Source of the DNA: Colwellia psychrerythraea | GTDB taxonomy: Bacteria > Pseudomonadota > Gammaproteobacteria > Enterobacterales > Alteromonadaceae | NCBI RefSeq assembly: GCF_000764225.1 | Contig: NZ_JQED01000055.1 | Location: 124,001-188,000, forward strand | Reading direction: 5' to 3' | DNA: 64,000 bases | Shown here: positions 1 through 9,358 of the stretch, piece after piece | How positions within the stretch are numbered: position 1 is the first letter of the stretch | Layout: each line of letters begins with the position of its first letter | Translations under genes and position numbers: made by a program | The notes under the pieces: model-generated | Database searches by the model: none | What the model saw: the letters and a program-made list of their open reading frames with translations, nothing else | What the model was told of the DNA's origin: nothing

Positions 1-1
1 A

Positions 2-244
2 TTAACAGCAAGTGAAATGGCCGACATTAACCAAGCTGTTCAAGGATCGAGTAAAACAGCCATTAATACCGCACAGCCTAAACAGACCACTTCAAACATG
101 ACTGAGCTTGAAGAACTATCTGCCTCGATAAACAATGCTGATGATAAAAGTAAATCGAAAACTAAGCGAAGTACAGCGGCAAAAAAATCTTCTAGTAAAC
201 AGAGAGAAGGATGGCCTTACAACAGTCATAAAACGAAAGGCTAA
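2..244 (+). CDS. C-terminal end of an unidentified protein (5' truncated by window)
   Basis: The reading frame is open from base 2, so this is the tail of a longer gene rather than a complete small one; the ATG at 17 is probably internal. The visible 80 residues are low-complexity and polar: a Ser/Thr/Gln/Asn-rich stretch, then a Lys/Ser-rich basic tail (SKSKTKRSTAAKKSSSK) and a final REGWPYNSHKTKG. Such basic tails occur on phasin-like and nucleic-acid-binding proteins, but no domain is visible and I do not recognise it. A strong hairpin follows 23 bases after the stop, consistent with the end of a transcription unit. Confidence that it is coding is fair; function is unknown. Confidence 0.5.
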   Translation, partial: LTASEMADINQAVQGSSKTAINTAQPKQTTSNMTELEELSASINNADDKSKSKTKRSTAAKKSSSKQREGWPYNSHKTKG

Positions 245-266
245 GTCAACACTTCTTATGATTATT

Positions 267-301
267 GCAATACTTACATAGCGTGACTATGTAAGTATTG
301 C
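267..301. terminator. Perfect 15-bp hairpin between the truncated gene and prpE
   Basis: gcaatacttacatag is followed by the 5-nt loop cgtga and its exact reverse complement. It sits between the 3' ends of two convergent genes, as expected of a bidirectional terminator, but neither side has a clear T-run, so it could also be an mRNA 3'-end stabiliser. Confidence 0.6.
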
Positions 302-379
302 ACAGCTATTAAGACCATCCCGCATAAAGAAATTTTCACTGCGTGAGTACTTGTTTACACGAGATGGTATGACTCTACA

Positions 380-2275
380 TTAACCCTTATTGATTCCGAC
401 TAGAGCTCCTGAAAGCTCGGTTATGACTTGGGTATCTTCTATGGTTGAAGGTATTTCAATTTCTTGACCATCAATCATTTGCCTAAGAGTTTTACGTAAT
501 ATTTTGCCCGAACGTGTTTTTGGCAATCTATCAATGATAAGTAATTTCTTTAACGATGCTATTGCACCAATGTCATCACGAATGCTTTGTTTTAATTCGC
601 TAATGAGTTCTTCATCGCTGGCAGTAATACCATTTTTTATTACCACTAGGCCAAGTGGAACTTGCCCTTTCAACGCATCATTGATGCCGACCACAGCACA
701 TTCTGCTACTGCGGGGTGCCCAGATAAAACTTCTTCCATTTCACCTGTAGATAAACGATGTCCGGCAACATTGATAACATCATCAATGCGGCCCATGATA
801 AAGAGGTAACCATCTTCATCAATATAACCACCGTCCCCTGAGGTATAATAGCCAGGGTGATTTGATAAATACCCTGATACTAAACGCTCTGGATCTTGAT
901 AAATAGTCGCTAAACAGCCAGGGGGAAGTGGTAATTTTATGGCGACACTACCTTGTTGTCCTGCAGGAACTTGTTGGCCATCGCCATCAAGAATTTGTAC
1001 ATCAAAGCCTGCAATTGGAAAACCTGCAGAGCCTGCTTTGGTTGCTACGATATTGCCATTGCCATCATCTAATGGCGTACTCGCAATAGCCCAGCCTGTT
1101 TCTGTTTGCCACCAATGATCAATTACTGGTAATTGTGTTTTTTCTTTAAGCCAATGGTAAGTGGCTGGATCTAAACGTTCGCCTGCTAAGAAAAGGCGTT
1201 TTAGGGATGAAAGATCATATTCTTTAAGTAAGTCGCCCTCAGGATCTTCTTTACCTATAGCACGAAATGCAGTTGGTGCTGAAAATAATGCATTTACTTT
1301 GTACTCAGCACATACACGCCAGAAAGCACCTGCGTCAGGTGTTCTAATCGGCTTTCCTTCGTAGACAATTGTGGTGCAACCAGCCATTAACGTGCCATAA
1401 ATAATGTAAGAGTGACCAACCACCCAGCCAACGTCAGAAGCAGCCCAGAAGGTGTCTCCCTTTTTCATGCCGTAAATATTTTTCATGCTGTACTGCATAG
1501 CGACAGCATGACCGCCATTATCTCTTACAACACCTTTAGGTTTACCTGTGGTACCAGAAGTATACAAAATATAGAGCGGATCAGTACTTTTCACTGGTAC
1601 TGGAGGAATTTCGATAGCGATGTCCATTTGTTCTTGCCAATCAAGGTCTCTACCCGGTACAAGTTGTGCTTCTACTTCTTCTCTTTGAAAAATAATGCAA
1701 TTGTTTGGCTTATGCGTCGCAATCTCGATAGCGTCATCGATTAATGGTTTGTAAGGAATAACTTTTGCTATTTCAACACCACAACTTGCACCGACAATGA
1801 CTTTTGGCTCCGCATCATTGATACGTACAGCAAGCTCGTTGGCAGCAAAACCACCAAAAACGACAGAGTGAATGGCACCTAATCGAGCACATGCCAGCAT
1901 TGCTATAGCTGCTTGTGGAATCATTGGCATATAAATTAATACACGATCACCTTTCGTCACATGTTGTGATCTAAGTACGTCAGCAAACTTTGCCACCAAA
2001 CTAGTCAATTCAAGGTAAGTAAATTTTTGTTTTTGTCCTGTAACAGGCGAGTCATATATTAAAGCCGTATCTGCACCTCGGCCTTGTTCAATATGGTAAT
2101 CCAACGCAAGATAACAAGAGTTTAGTTCACCATCGGCAAACCAATCATGCCAAGAGTCAGTGTTTTTTGACAATATTGTTTGAGGTTTTTTGTACCAGGC
2201 AACAAGCTCTGATTGCTCTTGCCAGTAACTCTCAGGTGAATTGATTGCTAATTCTTGTTGTTCAATGTGTTTCAT
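380..2275 (-). CDS. prpE: Propionyl-CoA synthetase (acyl-CoA synthetase, ANL superfamily)
   Basis: A 631-residue AMP-forming acyl-CoA synthetase that activates propionate (and probably acetate less well) with ATP and CoA. Seen: N-terminal ACS cap, the phosphate-binding loop YTSGTTGKPKG near residue 245, the WWQTETGWA block, and the C-terminal LPKTRSGKILRK carrying the lysine acylated to switch off this family. The N-terminus (PESYWQEQSELVAWYKKPQ) and the length fit PrpE (about 628 aa) better than Acs (about 650). I chose ATG 2275 over the upstream ATG 2308 because an AAGG lies at suitable spacing and the protein then begins MKHIEQQ. No prpBCD genes are adjacent, so it stands alone here. The CrbS/CrbR pair farther along controls acs-type genes in Vibrio; a link to this gene is only inference. 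Confidence 0.88.
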   Translation of the reverse strand: MKHIEQQELAINSPESYWQEQSELVAWYKKPQTILSKNTDSWHDWFADGELNSCYLALDYHIEQGRGADTALIYDSPVTGQKQKFTYLELTSLVAKFADVLRSQHVTKGDRVLIYMPMIPQAAIAMLACARLGAIHSVVFGGFAANELAVRINDAEPKVIVGASCGVEIAKVIPYKPLIDDAIEIATHKPNNCIIFQREEVEAQLVPGRDLDWQEQMDIAIEIPPVPVKSTDPLYILYTSGTTGKPKGVVRDNGGHAVAMQYSMKNIYGMKKGDTFWAASDVGWVVGHSYIIYGTLMAGCTTIVYEGKPIRTPDAGAFWRVCAEYKVNALFSAPTAFRAIGKEDPEGDLLKEYDLSSLKRLFLAGERLDPATYHWLKEKTQLPVIDHWWQTETGWAIASTPLDDGNGNIVATKAGSAGFPIAGFDVQILDGDGQQVPAGQQGSVAIKLPLPPGCLATIYQDPERLVSGYLSNHPGYYTSGDGGYIDEDGYLFIMGRIDDVINVAGHRLSTGEMEEVLSGHPAVAECAVVGINDALKGQVPLGLVVIKNGITASDEELISELKQSIRDDIGAIASLKKLLIIDRLPKTRSGKILRKTLRQMIDGQEIEIPSTIEDTQVITELSGALVGINKG

Positions 2276-2792
2276 TATAGTGGCCTTGTAGATTACTCGG
2301 ATATACATACATTAAAACTGTCGACAAAATTAGCCTATTAGACCTTAGGCTAATACCCAGCTAGATATTATGTTTTACCCTACTCAATGTTTATTGTTAT
2401 TAGCTTGTTATTTAATGTTTATCAATAAAAATAAGTTGTAATTCGTTTGTTTTTCTTTTCCTTTATTTTTAGATGAAATGTTTAAAATACTTTGGAAATA
2501 AATTATAACCAATGACTTATTGTCTTAGTTTAGAACCGTGTGTCGACAATTTGTGATCTTGATACACCTTAGATTGAAGAATACATAGCGTTAAGACTAC
2601 GACTGTTTTATGCTATATCTTGTATTTTTTCATTATGTTACTGGTCATATTAACGACAGTTTTTTGCATTTGCTAGTAGTAGTATGTTGATAGCAGAACA
2701 AAAACTAGAGCATTTTAGTCATATTAATTTGTTATTTATGAGGTCGGATATCATGTTGAAAGTTATCCGTAACAGAAGTTGTTGGTGTCATT
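2276..2792. other. 517-bp AT-rich intergenic region
   Basis: This divergent gap separates prpE from the small regulator and must hold both promoters. A short frame (ATG 2738 to TAA 2836) overlaps the start of the regulator in another frame and could encode a leader peptide, but nothing supports it beyond position. I see no RNA gene, strong hairpin or duplicated sequence. Confidence 0.5.
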
Positions 2793-3011
2793 ATGGCTAT
2801 AATTATCACGCTAGATATCATGCTAGCAAAGCGTAAAATGAAATTAAATACCTTGGCAGAACGTGTGGGGATTACGGCGCAGAATTTATCAATTTTAAAA
2901 AATGATAAAGCACGTGCTATTCGTTTTGATACGCTAAATAGGTTGTGTAAAGTACTGGACTGTCAGCCGGGAGATATTTTAGTGTATGAGGAAGATGAGA
3001 TTGAAGAGTAG
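2793..3011 (+). CDS. Small Cro/CI-type helix-turn-helix regulator (YozG-like)
   Basis: A 72-residue single-domain DNA-binding protein. The pattern LDIMLAKRKMKLNTLAERVG, then ITAQNLSILKNDKARAIRFDT, then a terminal CQPGDILVYEEDE is characteristic of the YozG/HTH_26 group, where the second and third helices read the major groove and the conserved CxPGDIL closes the fold. In many bacteria this gene sits directly downstream of a small DUF2975 membrane protein; none is present here, so it appears solitary. The start is the ATG at 2793 with only a weak ribosome site. Target genes are unknown; autoregulation is typical of the family. Confidence 0.85.
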   Translation: MAIIITLDIMLAKRKMKLNTLAERVGITAQNLSILKNDKARAIRFDTLNRLCKVLDCQPGDILVYEEDEIEE

Positions 3012-3068
3012 TTTTATTACTCTTCCACAGTTGAATTTTTTTAATACACTCACTTAAGTTGAGTACTA

Positions 3069-3614
3069 TTATTTATTATTCACAGCCATTTGATAATGTA
3101 CCGCATCAAAATCGCCGATTGGATCTTCATGTAAATAAGCTCTGACAAAGTTCATGCCCATTTTTTTCATCACGCCTATCGAAGCTAAATTATCAGCGAC
3201 GGCAAGGGCAGAAACATGAGTAACATCGGTATTGGCAATAACAGCATCTCTTATTGCTATAGCGGCTTCTGTTGCGTAACCTTTTCCCCAAGTGGCTTGG
3301 AAAAAACGCCAACCCAACTCTAAATCCTTAGTATTGGGTGATTCAGTAAAAAACGACATTGGACGAATTAATACCCAGCCTAAATACTCATTGCTTACTT
3401 TGTCTGATACTTGCCAAATTCCCCAACCTAATTCGTTATTTCGGTATGCATTCATTCGTGGAATAAACACCTTGTTAACCTGTTCAATACTGGTGGGAGT
3501 TCCGCCATTAAGAAATTTCATCACCGCTGGATCTTGATCTATTTCCCACAATGCTTGGGCATCTGCAGAGTCCATTAGCCTAAACTTAAGACGTTCACTA
3601 TTCTTAATGTCCAT
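3069..3614 (-). CDS. GNAT-family N-acetyltransferase (RimJ/RimL-like)
   Basis: A 181-residue acetyltransferase of the RimJ/RimL type, transferring acetyl from acetyl-CoA to an amine. Seen: N-terminal TERL-like strand (NSERLKFRLMDSADAQALWE), the ELGWRFFQATWGKGYATEA acetyl-CoA pyrophosphate loop with the Q/RxxGxG/A signature near residues 100-115, and the C-terminal NLASIGVMKKMGM segment typical of motif B. The substrate cannot be read from sequence; members modify ribosomal proteins, antibiotics or small molecules. It reads toward uvrA's 3' side as an independent gene; an AGGT precedes the ATG at 3614. Confidence 0.85.
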   Translation of the reverse strand: MDIKNSERLKFRLMDSADAQALWEIDQDPAVMKFLNGGTPTSIEQVNKVFIPRMNAYRNNELGWGIWQVSDKVSNEYLGWVLIRPMSFFTESPNTKDLELGWRFFQATWGKGYATEAAIAIRDAVIANTDVTHVSALAVADNLASIGVMKKMGMNFVRAYLHEDPIGDFDAVHYQMAVNNK

Positions 3615-3711
3615 AAAGTACCTGTTAGTTTAATTGCTATAAAAGAAGAGAAGCATAACGTATTTTCTTATCCGTTATGCTTAGTGCTGTTTCTGTTATT
3701 AATGTAGGATT

Positions 3712-6543
3712 TTATTTTGACGCTAACAAAGGTTTTAAAAATCGTGCTGTGTGCGAAGTTTTATGCTCGGCAACTTGTTCAGGCGTACCTGTTACCAAAA
3801 TTTCACCACCACCGGCGCCTCCTTCAGAACCTAAATCGATTACCCAATCGGCTGTTTTAACAACATCTAAATTGTGCTCAATCACCACTATGGTATTACC
3901 ATGATCACGTAATCGATGAATAACATGGAGTAATTGTTTGATATCGTGAAAATGCAAACCTGTGGTTGGTTCATCTAAAATATATAAGGTTTTACCGGTA
4001 TCACGTTTTGATAACTCTTTTGACAGTTTAACTCGTTGCGCTTCACCGCCTGATAGGGTGATTGCTGACTGCCCCAGTTTGATATAGCCCAAACCGACAT
4101 CGAGCAAGGTTTGTAACTTTCGATTAACTGCAGGAATAGCTTTGAAAAAATCAAAAGCATCTTCAATAGTTAAGTCTAATACTTCATGAATATTTTTACC
4201 CTTGTATAACACCTCTAATGTCTCACGATTATAACGTTTGCTTTTACACACATCACAAGGCACATAAACGTCAGGTAAAAAGTGCATTTCTACCTTGATC
4301 ATGCCGTCACCTTGGCAGGCTTCACAACGTCCGCCTTTAACATTAAAGCTAAAGCGACCGGCTTTATAACCTCTTGAACGGGACTCCTGCGTGGCAGAGA
4401 ATATATCACGCACCGCCGTAAATATTCCGGTATAAGTTGCAGGGTTTGAGCGCGGTGTTCTTCCTATTGGGCTTTGATCAATATCAATGACTTTGTCTAA
4501 GTGTTCTAGGCCTCGAATGTTTTTGTACGGGGCGGGTTCATCAACCGTCGCACCATTGAGTTCGATATGCGCTAATTTATATAAAGTATCGTTAATGAGT
4601 GTTGATTTACCAGAGCCTGAAACGCCCGTTATACAAGTCATTAAACCATTAGGAATAACTAAGTCGACATTTTTCAAGTTATTACCGGTAGCTCCAGTAA
4701 GTTTGACAACTTTTTTCTTATCAAAAGCATGACGCTTTTTAGGAATTTCAATGCTCTCAACGCCGGCAAGGTACTTGCCTGTTAGCGAGTCTTTACAAGC
4801 TAATATGTCATCTACCGTGCCTTGTGCGATAATGTTACCGCCATGTACACCTGCGCCAGGGCCAATATCAACGACAAAATCTGCAGCGCGAATCGCATCT
4901 TCATCATGCTCAACCACAATCACAGTATTACCTAAGTCACGAAGATGGACTAAGGTACTGAGTAAGCGTTCATTATCACGTTGATGAAGACCAATTGAAG
5001 GCTCATCTAAGACATACATGACACCAACTAAACCTGCGCCAATTTGGCTGGCAAGACGGATTCTTTGAGCCTCACCGCCGGACAGAGTATTTGCCCCTCG
5101 TGATAAGTTGAGGTAATTTAAGCCAACGTTAACTAAAAAGCCTAACCGCTCGTTAACCTCTTTTAAAACTTTTTCAGCAACTTGCGCTTTTTGCCCTGTG
5201 AGTGTTAAACCTTGGAAAAAGTCCAAAGCATCACTAATGGAAAATTCAGCCACTACGGGTAGCGGTGTATTATCGATGAATACATTGCGCGCTTCTAAGC
5301 GTAAACGACTACCATTACAATCTGGACAATGTTGCGAGTTTAGGTATTTTCCGAGTTCTTCACGTACAGCATTTGATTCGGTTTCTTTATAACGACGTTG
5401 CATATTATTGATGATGCCTTCAAAGGGATGCTTACGTACTACAACATCACCACGGTCGTTCATGTATTTAAATTCAATTTCTTGCTCTTTACTGCCGTAA
5501 AGCACAACTTTTTGGGCTTTTGCCGATAGTTCTTTAAAAGGAGTATCTACCTGGAATTTATAATGATCAGCAAGGGCTTGAAGCATTTGAAAGTAATAAA
5601 AATTACGTTTATCCCAACCACGAACTGCACCGCCGGCAAGGCTTAATTCCTTATTAGCAATAACACGAGTGCTATCAAAGTATTGTTCAATTCCTAAACC
5701 ATCACAGGTTTGACAAGCGCCAGCAGGATTATTAAAAGAAAATAAACGCGGCTCTAACTCTTGCATGCTGTAACCACAATGAGGACAAGCAAAGTTAGCT
5801 GAAAAGAGTAATTCTTCTCTTTTTGGTTCATCCATAAAGGCAACTTTAGCGGTACCAGCCGTTAAGCTTAAGGTGGTTTCAAAAGACTCTGAAAGGCGTA
5901 ACTGAATATCCTCACGTACTTTTATGCGGTCAACAACAACTTCTATGGTGTGTTTTTTATGTAATTCTAGTGGCGGTGGATCAGATAAGTCACAAACGTC
6001 ACCATCAATACGTGCGCGAATAAAACCTTGGGCCGCTAAGTTATCGAGTAGCTTAATATGCTCCCCTTTACGACCTTGGATAATAGGTGCAAGCAACATC
6101 ACTTTAGTGCCTTCTTCAAGCTCTAATACCTTATCAACCATTTGTGAGACTGTTTGCGCTGCTAATGCTTGACCATGTTCTGGACAACGTGGCTCACCTA
6201 CTCTGGCATAAAGCAAACGTAAATAATCATATATTTCGGTAATGGTACCTACGGTTGAGCGGGGGTTATGCGATGTTGATTTTTGCTCGATAGAGATGGC
6301 GGGCGATAAACCTTCAATATGGTCTACATCTGGTTTTTCCATCAAGGATAAAAATTGTCGAGCGTAAGCCGAAAGTGATTCTACATAACGACGCTGTCCC
6401 TCTGCATAAAGGGTATCAAAAGCAAGAGAAGATTTTCCTGAACCAGAAAGACCGGTAATGACCACGAGCTTATCTCGAGGTATTGTTAAACTAATGTCTT
6501 TGAGGTTGTGGGTGCGAGCACCTCTGACTTCAATACTTTTCAT
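3712..6543 (-). CDS. uvrA: Excinuclease ABC subunit A
   Basis: The 943-residue damage-recognition ATPase of nucleotide excision repair, a dimer that loads UvrB on lesions. Seen: two ABC ATPase halves, with Walker A motifs GLSGSGKSS (about residue 31) and GVSGSGKST (about 640), both LSGGEAQR signatures, and the zinc-binding cysteine sets CPHCGYSM..CQTCDGLG and CEACQGDGM..CDVCKSKR. Length matches the family (940 in E. coli). The frame can be extended four codons to a TTG at 6555, but ATG 6543 gives the canonical start followed by EVRGARTHNL. A LexA box about 100 bp upstream indicates SOS induction. The neighbouring divergent YajR and downstream ssb are a common arrangement in this order. Confidence 0.97.
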   Translation of the reverse strand: MKSIEVRGARTHNLKDISLTIPRDKLVVITGLSGSGKSSLAFDTLYAEGQRRYVESLSAYARQFLSLMEKPDVDHIEGLSPAISIEQKSTSHNPRSTVGTITEIYDYLRLLYARVGEPRCPEHGQALAAQTVSQMVDKVLELEEGTKVMLLAPIIQGRKGEHIKLLDNLAAQGFIRARIDGDVCDLSDPPPLELHKKHTIEVVVDRIKVREDIQLRLSESFETTLSLTAGTAKVAFMDEPKREELLFSANFACPHCGYSMQELEPRLFSFNNPAGACQTCDGLGIEQYFDSTRVIANKELSLAGGAVRGWDKRNFYYFQMLQALADHYKFQVDTPFKELSAKAQKVVLYGSKEQEIEFKYMNDRGDVVVRKHPFEGIINNMQRRYKETESNAVREELGKYLNSQHCPDCNGSRLRLEARNVFIDNTPLPVVAEFSISDALDFFQGLTLTGQKAQVAEKVLKEVNERLGFLVNVGLNYLNLSRGANTLSGGEAQRIRLASQIGAGLVGVMYVLDEPSIGLHQRDNERLLSTLVHLRDLGNTVIVVEHDEDAIRAADFVVDIGPGAGVHGGNIIAQGTVDDILACKDSLTGKYLAGVESIEIPKKRHAFDKKKVVKLTGATGNNLKNVDLVIPNGLMTCITGVSGSGKSTLINDTLYKLAHIELNGATVDEPAPYKNIRGLEHLDKVIDIDQSPIGRTPRSNPATYTGIFTAVRDIFSATQESRSRGYKAGRFSFNVKGGRCEACQGDGMIKVEMHFLPDVYVPCDVCKSKRYNRETLEVLYKGKNIHEVLDLTIEDAFDFFKAIPAVNRKLQTLLDVGLGYIKLGQSAITLSGGEAQRVKLSKELSKRDTGKTLYILDEPTTGLHFHDIKQLLHVIHRLRDHGNTIVVIEHNLDVVKTADWVIDLGSEGGAGGGEILVTGTPEQVAEHKTSHTARFLKPLLASK

Positions 6544-6640
6544 GCGTGTTTTCAACTCAAATGGCGATAAAATAGAACCGATGATTATGTCATATAATTT
6601 GCAGTATAAAAACTAGTCTAGAGTAGAATATGCAAAAAAA

Positions 6641-6658
6641 ACTGTTTATTTTTACAGT
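6641..6658. promoter_or_regulatory. LexA (SOS) box upstream of uvrA
   Basis: The sequence actgtttatttttacagt fits the gammaproteobacterial LexA consensus CTGT-N8-ACAG (CTG-N10-CAG) with perfect outer arms and an AT-rich core. It lies 98 bp upstream of the uvrA ATG, where LexA would repress uvrA. The rest of the 392-bp divergent gap up to the YajR start (6544-6935) is AT-rich and shows nothing else I can name. Confidence 0.8.
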
Positions 6659-6935
6659 GTTTGTTGGGCGAGCCAATAAGATGCAAAGTTAAAGATATAT
6701 AGTTAAGTAATTCTGCTTGTTATAAGCTCGTTAATACAGGTCTAAGTTTATCAATTTATTAGTGTAATTGGTTTAACCTGTTGTTATGCAGATCAAACAA
6801 TATTTAACATGGTGCTTAACTATGTAGGGCTTAATGCCATGTTTTCATTGCAGGGATTTTGTTGTGCTTCTTAGCATGGTAAACTACCCGCAATTTTTTC
6901 CGACTTCTTCATTTATTTTTAGGTTTTTCAACGTT

Positions 6936-8300
6936 ATGAGTGTTTCAGGTTTAAACCGTATTGAGAAAAAAGCCGCCTTTTCCTTAGCCAGTGTCTTTGG
7001 CGTACGCATGTTAGGCTTGTTCATGATACTGCCCGTATTCGCCATTTATGGTGAACAGCTAACGGGTTATAGTCCAATTTGGTTAGGCTTAGCTATTGGT
7101 GCATACGGCTTAACACAAGCTTTATTACAAATTCCTATGGGAATGCTTTCTGACAAATATGGTCGAAAGCCGGTCATTCTTGCCGGATTAATTGTCTTTC
7201 TTATTGGTAGTATCGTTGCTGCAATGTCCGACTCTATATATGGGGTTGTGCTCGGTCGAGCAATTCAAGGAATGGGGGCTATTGCGAGTGCGATTCTTGC
7301 CCTAGCTGCTGATTTAAGTCGAGAAGAACAACGACCAAAAGTGATGGCAACCATTGGTATGTTTATTGGTTTATCATTTACTTTTGCGATGATTTTAGGG
7401 CCAATAGTTGCTGATGCTTTTGGCTTAAGCGGCTTATTTTGGTTTACCGGCATATTGACTATTTTTGCTATGGCTATGATTCAATTTATGGTGCCTAACT
7501 CAGTCAACAAAGCCCCCCGTGGCGATAACGTTGCCTTGCCTGAGCAAATCACTCGTTTGATTCGCCATCCTCAGTTATCTCGTCTAAATTGGGGCGTTTT
7601 TATCCTGCATATGGCGCTCACAGCTTGTTTTATTACCTTGCCAAAACAATTTGTTGCGAGTGGGTTATCCCTTGAAGATCATTGGCAAATTTATTTACCT
7701 ACGTTATTAGGATCTTTCTTGTTAATGGTGCCATTTATGATTTTTGCCATTAAAAAACAGAAAGAAAAAACCATGTTTAGTGCTGCGATTACACTACTGG
7801 CTTTCGCTCTATTATTACTTTGGTTATTACCCAGTGGCTTTTGGAGTTTAGTGCTGTCGGTGGTTTTATTTTTCACTGCTTTTAATTATTTAGAGGCAAC
7901 CATGCCGTCAATTTTATCACGTATAGCACCTGCTGGCGTGAAAGGCAGTGCTATGGGAATATACTCAAGCAGTCAATTTTTAGGGGCTTTTGTTGGCGGG
8001 ATTCTTGGTGGTTTTATAGCGAGTCAATATGGCGAGCAAGCAATCTTCTTAGTGATGACTATTGTAACCGTTATTTGGTTAGGCTTAAGCTTTGGTATGG
8101 AATCATTGAAAAAGTCAAAAAGTTTCAGTTTTGCCACGAATATAACCTGTGAAGAGCAAGCAGAGGAAATGGCCGATAAATTAATCAATATGCCAGGGGT
8201 TATAGAAGCAACCCTAGTACACACTGAGGCAGTCGCTTATTTAAAAGTTGATGTGAACAGGGTTGATTTACTTGCGATTAAGGCATTGCTAAAAGGTTAG
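6936..8300 (+). CDS. yajR: MFS transporter with C-terminal YAM domain (YajR-like)
   Basis: A 454-residue, 12-helix major facilitator exporter, exactly the length of E. coli YajR. Seen: the motif A loop DKYGRKPVI between helices 2 and 3 (about residues 66-75), motif C-like glycine-rich helix 5, and a soluble C-terminal ferredoxin-like YAM domain (about 390-454: LINMPGVIEATLVHTEAVAY) that distinguishes YajR from other MFS drug exporters. I prefer ATG 6936 (MSVSGLNRIEKKAAF) over the longer frame from 6834 because family members start there and the extra 34 residues look non-coding. It is divergent from uvrA. The transported substrate is not known; the likely role is proton-coupled efflux in the inner membrane. 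Confidence 0.88.
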   Translation: MSVSGLNRIEKKAAFSLASVFGVRMLGLFMILPVFAIYGEQLTGYSPIWLGLAIGAYGLTQALLQIPMGMLSDKYGRKPVILAGLIVFLIGSIVAAMSDSIYGVVLGRAIQGMGAIASAILALAADLSREEQRPKVMATIGMFIGLSFTFAMILGPIVADAFGLSGLFWFTGILTIFAMAMIQFMVPNSVNKAPRGDNVALPEQITRLIRHPQLSRLNWGVFILHMALTACFITLPKQFVASGLSLEDHWQIYLPTLLGSFLLMVPFMIFAIKKQKEKTMFSAAITLLAFALLLLWLLPSGFWSLVLSVVLFFTAFNYLEATMPSILSRIAPAGVKGSAMGIYSSSQFLGAFVGGILGGFIASQYGEQAIFLVMTIVTVIWLGLSFGMESLKKSKSFSFATNITCEEQAEEMADKLINMPGVIEATLVHTEAVAYLKVDVNRVDLLAIKALLKG

Positions 8301-8318
8301 AACACAGAAATAATCCTC

Positions 8319-8374
8319 TGCTAAGGTGTTCATGATTCATGTTTTAGACGGTAATCGTTGAACACCTCTCAGCA
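8319..8374. repeat. Long-looped inverted repeat after yajR
   Basis: aggtgttca (8324-8332) and tgaacacct (8359-8367) are exact reverse complements, with an outer tgct/agca pair beyond a short mismatch and a 26-nt loop. It lies between yajR and the dodecin gene with no T-run. It may be a weak terminator, an mRNA-stabilising stem or a protein site. Confidence 0.45.
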
Positions 8375-8433
8375 ATATATTAAAAGCACGCTAAACTAAA
8401 GTTTATCCTATAACTAATTTAGCGGTGGCTATT

Positions 8434-8649
8434 ATGTCTGAACACCACACGTATAAAAAAATAGAAATGGTTGGTTCATCTAAACACAGTATCGAAGATG
8501 CTATTGAAAATGCCTTAGCAGAGTGTAAAAAGTCAATTAAAAATATGGATTGGTTTGAAGTCGTAGAGACCCGTGGCCATATCGTTAATGGCGCTGTTGG
8601 CCACTACCAAGTCACTTTGAAAATAGGCTTTAAAATAGAAGCAAGTTAA
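8434..8649 (+). CDS. Dodecin, flavin-binding storage protein
   Basis: A 71-residue dodecin. The family assembles as a hollow dodecamer that stacks flavin pairs and buffers free FMN/riboflavin or CoA in the cytoplasm. Seen: YKKIEMVGSSKHSIEDAIEN, then the flavin-stacking tryptophan in DWFEVVETRGHI (about residue 40), and the closing GHYQVTLKIGFKIE strand. Length and order match bacterial dodecins. The frame reaches a GTG at 8425, but ATG 8434 is preceded by a GGTGG ribosome site at proper spacing, so I use it. It appears monocistronic. The flavin-dependent FadH gene lies close by but is separated by an opposite-strand gene, so co-regulation is not implied. Confidence 0.93.
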   Translation: MSEHHTYKKIEMVGSSKHSIEDAIENALAECKKSIKNMDWFEVVETRGHIVNGAVGHYQVTLKIGFKIEAS

Positions 8650-8694
8650 CTTGGCGGAACTACACCCTGTGTGAGTAACTTGTGATTTTATCGT

Positions 8695-9180
8695 TTATTT
8701 GCATCTTGCGATATAATCTTCTAGCTTATTATTACCTAGCATGACTTCTATATCATCATCTTGTTGCTTGCCTATTAATGCTATTCCCATCGGTGATTTT
8801 GGTGTTATTACCGTGATATTTTGCTGCTCAACTTGGCAGCGAAATCCTCCGGCAGCAGGTCCTATAAAGAACCAATGATTAGTTTCTGAATCAGTAGATA
8901 GTTGTACAAGGGAGCCTAAAACGATGGCACTATCGCTATTAAACTCAATTAATTCAAGTGCTTTATAAGCTTTGATAGCATGCTGAAACTCCATTACTCG
9001 CTTAGACTGTCCTTCAGCTAAATAGCTAGCCTCTATCGCTAGCGTATCATATTGTGTCTCGGCAATACTTTGATCATCCACCGCTGCGGCATGTGCTTCC
9101 TTTGCAGCATCAATAGCTTGTTGAAGTTGTTTAGAGAGTGCTGTGACAATAAGGTCAGCTAAATGTTTTTTATTAGGCAT
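8695..9180 (-). CDS. GreA/GreB C-terminal-domain family protein
   Basis: A 161-residue protein with an N-terminal helical half (about 1-75, Ala/Gln-rich, AIDAAKEAHAAAVDDQSIAE) and a C-terminal beta domain resembling the GreA/GreB FKBP-like domain (about 85-155, with VLGSLVQL, FIGPAAGG, ITPKSPMGIALIGK). The motif SPMGIALIGK corresponds to the SPlGrALlGk signature of Gre factors. Gre proteins enter the RNA polymerase secondary channel and stimulate transcript cleavage; the acidic coiled-coil tip that does this is not clearly recognisable here, so whether it has that activity is uncertain. Homologues are usual in marine gammaproteobacteria. Single gene, convergent with dodecin. Confidence 0.72.
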   Translation of the reverse strand: MPNKKHLADLIVTALSKQLQQAIDAAKEAHAAAVDDQSIAETQYDTLAIEASYLAEGQSKRVMEFQHAIKAYKALELIEFNSDSAIVLGSLVQLSTDSETNHWFFIGPAAGGFRCQVEQQNITVITPKSPMGIALIGKQQDDDIEVMLGNNKLEDYIARCK

Positions 9181-9358
9181 AAAGTTTTACTCTATCGTTG
9201 TGGTATCGCTTGTCAGTATGTCGGGGTAGTTATTTAGTAGGATGGACTGTTTAATGCTGAGTTAACGAGGCGATTTTATCATAGCTTGTATTTTTGTCTA
9301 AATGCCAGTAAATTAATGACACTACAACAACTGGTACGACCAATAGCAGAGTATAATT

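Noticed and set aside
6834..6935. 34-residue N-terminal extension of YajR
   Set aside because: Not typical of the family; ATG 6936 gives exactly the length of the E. coli protein.
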